DNA from: Cacajao melanocephalus
Lineage: Eukaryota > Chordata > Mammalia > Primates > Pitheciidae
Assembly (NCBI GenBank): GCA_963573385.1
Contig: CAUYLG010070691.1
Coordinates: 1 to 64,000, forward strand
Length of the DNA: 64,000 nucleotides
Direction of reading: 5' to 3'
Below the pieces are notes generated by a model. That model saw nothing but the letters and a program-made list of their open reading frames with translations. It did no database searches and was not told the DNA's origin. Positions within the stretch are counted from its first letter, which is position 1, and every line of letters begins with the position of its first letter. Of this stretch, positions 56,337 through 64,000 are shown piece by piece. Made by a program: the position numbers and the translations under genes.

Positions 56337-57910
56337 AGTAATGAGTTTATTTGTGTGATATTAACAAACACTACTTGCCACCAAATTTTTAAAGAAGAAA
56401 ATGCCTGTGGCTAGGAAAATGAAGTCTTCTTATCAGCAAAAGTAATTCCTAATCTCCATCAGTCTGTCTGCCTGGCCTCATGAGGTGGCGGTGTGGCTAA
56501 AGTTGGCCCTGAGGGGCCGGCCGTGATGGCTGGCCCTGTTCAGGCCCATTCCCTCGCTCCTGTGATGGAGAAGTCCCATTTCAGAGTCTCTGCGTAAAGC
56601 TTATGAAGCAGGCATTTCCTAATCTTTGAACTGGGAAACCAATATTAGGAAAACTTTAAGACAGACAGAGTTTAACCTTTACATATACTTTGTGTTAACT
56701 TCATGGTTGCCTGTGTTTTCATTAAAGTGAAGGGACACTGTTTTTTAACTATCAGTTCTTTCACATACATCACGAGATACAGCCTAACTGTAACATTCAC
56801 TACAGTATACCAGAGAAATCACAATTATAGTCATAATCATAGATTCTTTTGGAAATCCAATAAATTTCATTCAGTTATTACCTAACTTGTCAACCTATGA
56901 AAATGTGAAAGCCATTTCTTTTTTCTTAAATAACAATAAAAAATAGAAAATTAGGCATTTGAAAAATGAAAACTAAAAACTTGTCAGCCAACTTATTAAG
57001 TTTAATATATTAAGTAAAAATATCAATGAGTTTTGTACCAGACATTTATAATTTCAGTGGCTGGTCAAATCTGTCATAAAGGTAACCTTTTCTTACTATC
57101 TTCTAACACACTCAGGCTTAGTCAACAAACTACTGCACAATTAGAAAGCATTTTCCCCTGTAAAAAAATTGCACTTTGCAAGTTCTAATTTTCAAAGACA
57201 GGTTCCTTGAAAATCAATTTGGGTCCTATAGAAGAAAAATATAAGGGCTGCACAAAGAGGGTATATATGAGAAAGCTCCAGGTTAATGCATATGCAGGGA
57301 ATTCTACCAAACCTTTAACATTCAGATGCTGTTAGTGCCATTTCAGCCAGCCCAGAGAGTAGGAAATGCAAGAAAAAATATCTAATTATATTTTTATATA
57401 GTGAGTATTACAATGATTTACAACCTAATAATGACTGCACAAGAAAAGCGTTCTTGCTTCAAAATATGAAGGCAAAATCTCACATAAAATAATAGTTGAC
57501 AGAATTCATCAACACATTTCTTTTAATATGTTATGATCTAATAGGATTTATGCAGGAATGAGAGTAGAGACTCATGAATATAATCCATCATGCATTTGTC
57601 TCCATAGAAAGCAAAACACATTTGAGAAAATGCAGTGTATGTTTGTGTTAAGAACACTAATTAAGCTAAAGTTTAAAAGATATTTTATATATATATATGC
57701 AGGTAGAGACACAGAGAGAGTATATATGTTCCTAAGATCCAATACTTTAATAGGAAAATAGAGATCCTTTTCCTTTTAAAATTGAAAGCAAGATAATATC
57801 CATTGCCTTCCTATTTGTCATTATATTGTATATATTAGCTAGCATACTCTTAACAAAGTAAATAAATATATAAAACAACGAGAGGGATACAGACTAGAAA
57901 GTAACATATG

Positions 57911-58831
<921 letters not shown>

Positions 58832-59761
58832 TGTAACAGCAAAAAAATTGTGACAGGGAAACAGATATGACATAATTGACTCCATCTTGCCTTTAACATC
58901 CAAGCTGCCCTTGCTCATTCCTGGGCATGGGCCAAAATAACTTTGGGGGAAATTTATAGTTTAAACGATAACAGCTCTTACCAAAACTAAACTGCCTTTA
59001 TGAAACTAATAAAAGACAACAAGTTTGGGATTATGAGAGGGACCTGAATTCTGCTAAGATGTAGGTGTAGTTAAATGATAACCAGCCATTGTCTGGCGGT
59101 CACAAGATTTGTAACTTCAATTACTTCTGTAAATAGCATCACTATCATGGAAACTAAGACTGTTTGAGATGTCTTTTCAGACTTTATATTTCTGATGCCT
59201 GAATGACTCACTGGGACCAGCTACTCCTCTGGGACCCACACCCAGAGTGGACTCAGCCTAGGAGCATCATTTTACACACCCCTATGATGTCCTTCCCAAC
59301 TAATCAGCAGCACCCATTCCTTAGCCCGCACCCATCAAACTATCTTTAAAAAACCCTGGCCTCTAGAGTTCAAGACCAGCCTGGTCAACATGGTGAAACC
59401 CCATTTCTACTAAATATTCAAAAATTAGCTGGGTGTGGTGGCAGACACCTGTAATCTCAGCTACTCAGGAGGCTGAGGCAGGAGAAGCACTTGAATCAAG
59501 GAGGGGGATGTTGCGGTGAGCTGAGATCATGCCATTGCACTTTAACCTGGGCGACAGAGTGAAACTCCATCTCAAAAACAAAACAAAACAAAACTCTGGC
59601 CTCTAAATTTTGGAGGAGGCTGGTCTGAGTAATAATAAAACCCTGGTTTCCTGTTCAGCTGGCTTTGTGTGGATTAAACTCTTTCTCTAATGCAATTCCC
59701 CTGTCTTGACAAATCAACTCTATCTGGGATGCAGGCAAGACGAACCCATCAGGCAGTTACA
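58832..59761 (+). mobile_element. LTR of an endogenous retrovirus, split by an Alu
   Basis: The ends TGTAAC and GTTACA are perfect inverted repeats, with TG and CA termini. AT-rich promoter-like and polyadenylation-type text sits near the 3' end (AATAATAAAACCCTGG). About 705 bp is LTR. The rest is an inserted Alu at 59367-59590. No internal viral sequence remains. The target duplication is unclear. Confidence 0.75.
59367..59590 (+). mobile_element. 5'-truncated Alu inside the LTR
   Basis: GTTCAAGACCAGCCTGGTCA to a CAAAACAAAA tail. CTGGCCTCTA-type duplications flank it (about 59358-59367, and after the tail). Confidence 0.94.
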
Positions 59762-60082
59762 ATTCCAAATGAATCAGGGATCTAAATGTTAAACAACAAG
59801 AAGAAAAAAAGACAAAGAAAAAACAGTCGTATACTAGGATAGGAGAAACTTGAATAAATTCCTTGATAGCTTTGGCTTTGGAAATGCTTTGCTAGCAATG
59901 ACTCAAAATCCAGAGGCAATTGAAAACTGTACTTACAAAATTGTCTACATAAAAAAACAATTTTAAAAAAGCATGGTAAAAACAAAGAAAAGCAAAAATG
60001 GTGAATAACAATTTGGGAAAAACAGAGTTAATATGTCACAGAGAAAGGACTAATTATGCTGATAAAGAATAATTTATAGACA
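59762..60082 (+). mobile_element. Old LINE-1 ORF2 segment, part 2 of 3
   Basis: L1 text resumes in order (GAATCAGGGATCTAAATGTT, GTGAATAACAATTTGGGAAA). It is cut again at 60082. Confidence 0.78.
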
Positions 60083-60674
60083 TGTAGAAAGTAAGAAATT
60101 CCTCTTTAAAGTTCCCCTTCTTGTTAAAGAATAAATGATAAATATTAGAAATAACAGTTTCTTTTAAAGACTAACTTCCTTCAAAGCCTTCTTGCTTTTT
60201 GCTAATAACTCTTTGTTAAGCCCTATCCTATGTGGCTGTTAGATATAAAAGCATAAATACATTCTATGTCCTTGTAATTTAACCAGATATTTGTTTTGGA
60301 TGTGCTTAGGCATGTCCCAGCTCACAGCCTATGCCCCTTCCTTATTTGGAAATGTTGTTACTTGTCTAAGTCCTTTTGCAAGCACTTTCTTCTTTTCCTT
60401 TGTTCTCTGTTGCCTTTACTCAATTAGGAAAGTTTTAAGTTATTAGACAATTGGGTTTAGCTTAGACTGTGAATTCCAGCTCCAACCAATGGAGATAGGA
60501 CACAGCAGTAAGAACCCAATGCATAAGGGACAATCTTTCCTTTGTTCATTGTGCTCTGATGGCAAGATTGTTGATGAGCAGCACTCTTTCTGCAGAAAGT
60601 AAAATTGGCTTGCTGAGAAAATTCTTTGAGCACTAGTTCTTCCTTTTGGCACTGAGGAATGAACATTTCTAACA
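60083..60674 (+). mobile_element. Solo LTR with AGACA target duplication, 592 bp
   Basis: The segment starts TGTAGAAA and ends TTTCTAACA, which are near-perfect inverted ends. AGACA lies just outside at 60078-60082 and 60675-60679. No internal viral sequence is present. The class looks ERV1-like, but I cannot name the family. Confidence 0.86.
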
Positions 60675-60960
60675 AGACACAAGAAGAATAAGACCAAAAA
60701 TCCAATAGCATGAAAAAGTAAAAACTGTGAATAAACAGTTAACAAAGGAAGAAATAAAAATGGCCCATAAGCCAATTAAAAAAATAACACCCAAATTCAA
60801 TCCTAATAAAAATGCAAGGTACTGGGCACCAACAAACCACACTGAAATTTGATAAATAAAGGGAAAGAATTAAGCATTTTCCCTGTCTTTCCTGTATCTA
60901 CTGAATTTCAGACTAAATAAGTACTGATGTGAAAAAGGTTTTTTTGACAGACAAACCACT
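60675..60960 (+). mobile_element. Old LINE-1 segment, part 3 of 3
   Basis: GGAAGAAATAAAAATGGCCC and AATGCAAGGTACTGGGCACC continue the L1 order directly after the AGACA repeat. Confidence 0.72.
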
Positions 60961-61354
60961 AACAAATGCAGAAGGAATTATATAATTACAATACAGCCAC
61001 TTCACAGCCTCTGATGAATCTGGGAGCACCAGAGGCAAAGGCTGTTACCCTCTGAAGAGCCTGTCTTACATTGCTAAGGCAGCAGGACCAGAAATTATGT
61101 CCTTTCCATTGTAAGGGAAAGAATTATACAGAGCTGCCTATGATACGTTCTTATCCAAAGAGTTGAACTTAAAGCTAAGCTAAGTTCTAGAATTAACTAC
61201 TGGTTTACAAAAAATGTGGGGGATAGAGAAACACCTTACATGACACCATGAAAATATAGTCAGCCAAACCTAGGATGTGTGAGAAGTGACGGGCAAATGC
61301 CCTACTTTCTGCACAAATAAATAGAAGAAATTTTTATTGATGAAAAGAGACCTG

Positions 61355-61390
61355 AAGCCAGGTATGGTGGCTCACAACTGTAATACCAGA
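61355..61390 (+). mobile_element. Alu 5' scrap
   Basis: AGCCAGGTATGGTGGCTCAC to TAATACCAGA is the first 35 or so bases of an Alu. The right end of an Alu reappears at 62985. Confidence 0.82.
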
Positions 61391-61947
61391 TGTAAGAATT
61401 CACTGAGGGTGGTGGAAAAAATATTAAGGGAAAAATATTAGAGGACATTGTAGAATATAGACTCAAATCCTTTTGGAAGGCCTAAAGGTTTTTTCTACAG
61501 TTCTTGGCTGATGGCAGCCTTGTTCCCTTAGTTAAATAAATTAGAGTAGAAACAAAGGAATGTGGGCGTTTACCTAAGTAACATGTTTACTTGTGTGGTC
61601 TTAAAACTAACCTTTGAGATGGATGGCCCTCTTGGGGGTGGTCGACCAGGGAGATTACCCTCTAATGGTGTTTGCTTTAGGCACTGAAACCTGTCCTTTA
61701 ATCTTCAGCCTCTAGTGGTGTTGACTGAAGCCTTTGTCAATTAAACTTTATTAAATGAATGCAAGTCTCACTGGCTGGTAGGGGCCAATGGTCACAACTG
61801 TTTACAACACTCTCCAGCATGCCTGCAAGCTGCCTGGACACACTCAGTCGAACTGGCAAAGCATAGTATGTGTGTATCAGTGTACCGTATTCATCTGTCG
61901 TTGAGTCAGGGTCTGCAGGACAGACCCCCGCAGTGGTGACTGTGACA
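61391..61947 (+). mobile_element. 5' LTR of an ERV-K-class (betaretrovirus-like) endogenous element
   Basis: The 557-bp segment starts TGTAAGAATTC and ends GTGACA just before a primer-binding site. An ATTAAA-type signal lies near 61740. The class call rests on the lysine-tRNA-like primer site and the gag-like text that follow. The family (perhaps an HERVK14-type LTR) is from memory. Confidence 0.72.
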
Positions 61948-61948
61948 G

Positions 61949-61966
61949 TGGTGCCCAGTGTAGGGT
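61949..61966 (+). other. Degenerate lysine-tRNA-like primer-binding site
   Basis: TGGTGCCCAGTGTAGGGT lies one base past the LTR end. It resembles the lysine-tRNA primer site used by ERV-K-class elements, with several mismatches. Confidence 0.68.
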
Positions 61967-62039
61967 GATGCCAACAGTGGTACCCTGTGTGAGGAAACTC
62001 AGCAGGTGAAGAGGACCCCGCCATGATCATCACTGAGAA

Positions 62040-62430
62040 GGGAGTGCGATGGACCCCCTGAAAATGAAGGTTAAGAGGACTGTGTTGTCAAGTAAAACAG
62101 TGAGTCAGTAAGTCATTGGTACCCGCTGAGAATTACCAAGTTCAGGGAAGAATTGTTCAGGCTGAGGTTTCATCGTAGGACAACAGTTATCAGCTCAACA
62201 GATAAAAGTATTGAAACAGTTGCTGAAGGCTAGCAGAACCTCGGTTTCGCCAGCTCAATTAAAGGACCTAATGCAAACTGTTGTTTCCCAAAGTCCATGG
62301 TTCCCGGCAGAAAGTACGCTAGACGTGAAGCTCTGGGAGCAAGTAGGAAGAAAAACAGCATCATGCTCAAATGCAACAGTTTCCAGCAACAGTATCACTG
62401 GGCCAAAATAACAAAGAAGAAATTGAAGTT
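62040..62430 (+). pseudogene. Partial gag (matrix region) of an ERV-K-class element, broken
   Basis: An ORF at 62211-62411 contains a segment (SPWFPAESTLDVKLWEQVG at about residues 28-46) resembling the matrix part of betaretroviral gag. The frame ends at 62411. The region upstream, which should hold the start of gag, is not open in the same frame. Protease, polymerase and envelope are absent. It is a defective fossil. Confidence 0.65.
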
Positions 62431-62469
62431 TTGCCTGAGCTCCCTCCTCCAATAGACAGGCAAGCGGCT

Positions 62470-62984
62470 TTATAAGAGGAGTGTTTATCCTGCCTGGTAG
62501 TGCAAAATTGACAAGGCAATCAGGTACGTAATAAGATAAGGAAAAACATTAAAAACCAAAGCCACTCGACAGCAAAAAAAGCTCACAAGCCCAGAGGCAC
62601 CAAACACTCCCAGGAACTTGGCCTGCACGGTGGCATTGGTGACAGAGAGCCAGTTTCAGTGCGCTGGAGTTGGCCTGCTGCGGAGGGGCAGGAGGCACTT
62701 GTGAGAATGTCCGCCTGGCGGTGGGGGCAGACGGAGCAGCACAGATGAACACTGCTGCAGGCAAAGAGTGACAAGGCAAAAGCAGTCACTGCCCGGGACC
62801 CCCGCTGCCGCGCTCCAGCTCCACAGGCGGCCCACAGCGAGGTTTGTCTGTTCCTTGTTTACAAGCTCTGCTAAGATGTAAGTAAAATTTAAGAATTTGT
62901 AAGAACTTTTTTCTGATAATGGCCACTGTTGTTATTCTAACCCTTCCTATAATGTAGCCATCTTAAAATCCTTTTAGGTAGAAC
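62470..62984. other. Unassigned DNA with a GC-rich block
   Basis: 62580-62860 is GC-rich with several CpGs, unlike the AT-rich surroundings. I recognise no repeat or exon. It could be internal ERV sequence or captured DNA. Confidence 0.45.
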
Positions 62985-63042
62985 AAGGACCTCACTGCAC
63001 TGTAGCCTGGGGGACAGAGTGAGACTCTGTCTCCAAAAAAAA
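62985..63042 (+). mobile_element. Alu 3' end scrap
   Basis: CACTGCACTGTAGCCTGGGG to the A tail is the last part of an Alu. With 61355-61390 it brackets the ERV fragment. Confidence 0.85.
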
Positions 63043-63199
63043 AGAGACGAGAGAAATATTAGCCAGATGTGATGTGTCTATCTCGACTGAGATTGCTTCA
63101 AGCAAGCCAACTGCAAAAAAAGGACAACTTCAGAAATGGCATGAGGACTGCATGTTCTGTGATAGTGAGGAACCCATACTAACTTTTTGTAATAATGAC

Positions 63200-63790
63200 A
63201 TGGCATTAACAGAGCATGTCTGTTAGATGTAGCTAATGAAGTAGTCTCCTACAGCAGTCCCCAAGGGGGACACGTTCTAAAGCCCTCAGTGAATGCTGGA
63301 AACCATGGCTAGTGCTGAATCTACTGCCATTGGTTGGAAGATACTTCTATTTATATCTTCCACCTACAAATTTAATGCCTTATTCATCTTAACTAAGAAC
63401 TTACCACACACTGTGGCCGTAACTTTTGCAATTTGAGGTGCAACAGCAATACTAGCACAAATTTCTTTTTCATTGTTCACAATTTCATGAATAGAAGATT
63501 CATTCTTACAGTGGATATTAACAACCTCATCATATGATTTTTTTCTTTGCTTATTAAGCTGAGAACTTTCATCTTTTCTCTTCAAGGAAGCACTTTATGG
63601 CTTCTCTTTGGCATATCCAAACTGCCAGCGTCACTACTTTTGAACTTTGGGGTCATGGAGTCAAATAAGAATTATACTTGAACACAAGCACTGTGATACT
63701 GAGACAAAATAATGCAGTGAGAAATAATACAGTGTGGTCACAGAAGAACAGAACATCCCAGCAGCAGTTTCACATCATGAGCGAAAGCAA
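63200..63790 (-). mobile_element. Tigger-type DNA transposon remnant (TcMar-Tigger)
   Basis: The left part carries CCAAGGGGGACACGTTCTAA and GAATGCTGGAAACCATGGCT, as near one end of Tigger elements. The right part has AGAATTATACTTGAACACAA and GCACTGTGATACTGAGAC, as near the other end. Between them is the start of a pogo-like transposase on the minus strand. Most of the transposase gene is missing, so this is an internally deleted copy. Confidence 0.75.
63364..63655 (-). pseudogene. Tigger transposase N-terminal fragment, frameshifted
   Basis: On the minus strand an ATG at 63655 opens MTPKFKSSDAGSLDMPKRSH and KVLP. A stop or frame shift follows near 63588, and the reading resumes as KRKDESSQLNKQRKKSYDEV to CGKFLVKMNKALNL. 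This resembles the N-terminal DNA-binding region (PSQ/HTH type) of pogo-like Tigger transposases. The catalytic domain is absent. Confidence 0.72.
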
Positions 63791-64000
63791 ACTTGAAATC
63801 GATGCAGGTGCTGTGAGCTGATAAGACCCTGAAATACCAGGATGTGGACCAGCCGGCTAAGACCAGCTGGATCCAACATGGCACTGACTTTGACCCAGGT
63901 TTCCCCTAGGATCTCATTAACAACTCATTAACATAGTAAACCACACAACCATCAACCCCATGACAATTCCAGGAACACCCATATTTGGTGTGAGAAGCCT
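63791..64000. other. Unassigned DNA at the right edge
   Basis: The text from 63830 (ACCAGGATGTGGACCAGCCG) to the edge looks like part of a repeat, perhaps an LTR, but I cannot name it from this fragment. Confidence 0.35.

Overview
This is nuclear DNA of a primate. It has large introns, many Alu elements (a primate-specific SINE), L1 copies from young L1PA-like to old L1M/HAL1-like, MIR and L2 fossils, several endogenous-retrovirus LTRs and a Tigger DNA transposon remnant. The only gene I can support is GABRG3, the gamma-3 subunit of the GABA-A receptor. It is read on the minus strand, so transcription runs from high to low coordinates. In human this gene lies at 15q12 in the GABRB3-GABRA5-GABRG3 cluster, with OCA2 beyond its 3' end. 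I cannot fix the species. A few codons differ from the human protein as I remember it, which may mean a non-human primate.

Gene layout on the minus strand: intron 5 (partial) 64000-52038; exon 6 52037-51900 (138 bp); intron 6 of about 31 kb; exon 7 20797-20645 (153 bp); intron 7 of about 7.8 kb; exon 8 12835-12639 (197 bp); intron 8 of only 300 bp; exon 9 12338-12279 (60 bp, in frame); intron 9 of about 4.6 kb; terminal coding exon 10 7710-7429, ending in TAG. Exon sizes and phases fit the conserved GABR gene layout, and every junction has AG/GT. These exons encode the end of the extracellular domain, M1 to M3, the M3-M4 intracellular loop and M4. The first five exons lie beyond the right edge. 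7428-1 is 3' UTR and downstream intergenic DNA.

Repeat layout: 1-2275 L1PA-type 3' half plus an Alu fragment; 5320-6505 two Alus; 11560-12120 L1M; 13766-15031 an inverted duplication around a 5'-inverted L1; 15300-19500 old minus-strand L1M/HAL1-like DNA with one Alu and a striking palindrome; 21860-24608 L2, an inverted Alu pair and an LTR nested in another LTR; 25640-30010 plus-strand L1M with an Alu; 33637-35650 an Alu and a 5'-inverted L1 carrying an Alu scrap; 36880-39060 plus-strand L1M with an internal inverted duplication; 45900-51061 L1M-like DNA, a MaLR-like LTR and a 370-bp direct segmental duplication; 53460-55340 L1M with an Alu; 57911-60960 an Alu and an L1 split by two LTRs, one of which contains an Alu; 61355-63042 an Alu broken by a betaretrovirus-like (ERV-K class) LTR and gag fragment; 63200-63790 a Tigger remnant.

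I found no new protein-coding system. The best material for a second look is structural: the segmental duplication, several inverted duplications and palindromes that look like template-switch events, and well-preserved nested insertions with target-site duplications. The short in-frame GABRG3 exon with a weak splice donor is also worth checking. All family names come from sequence recall, not a database search.
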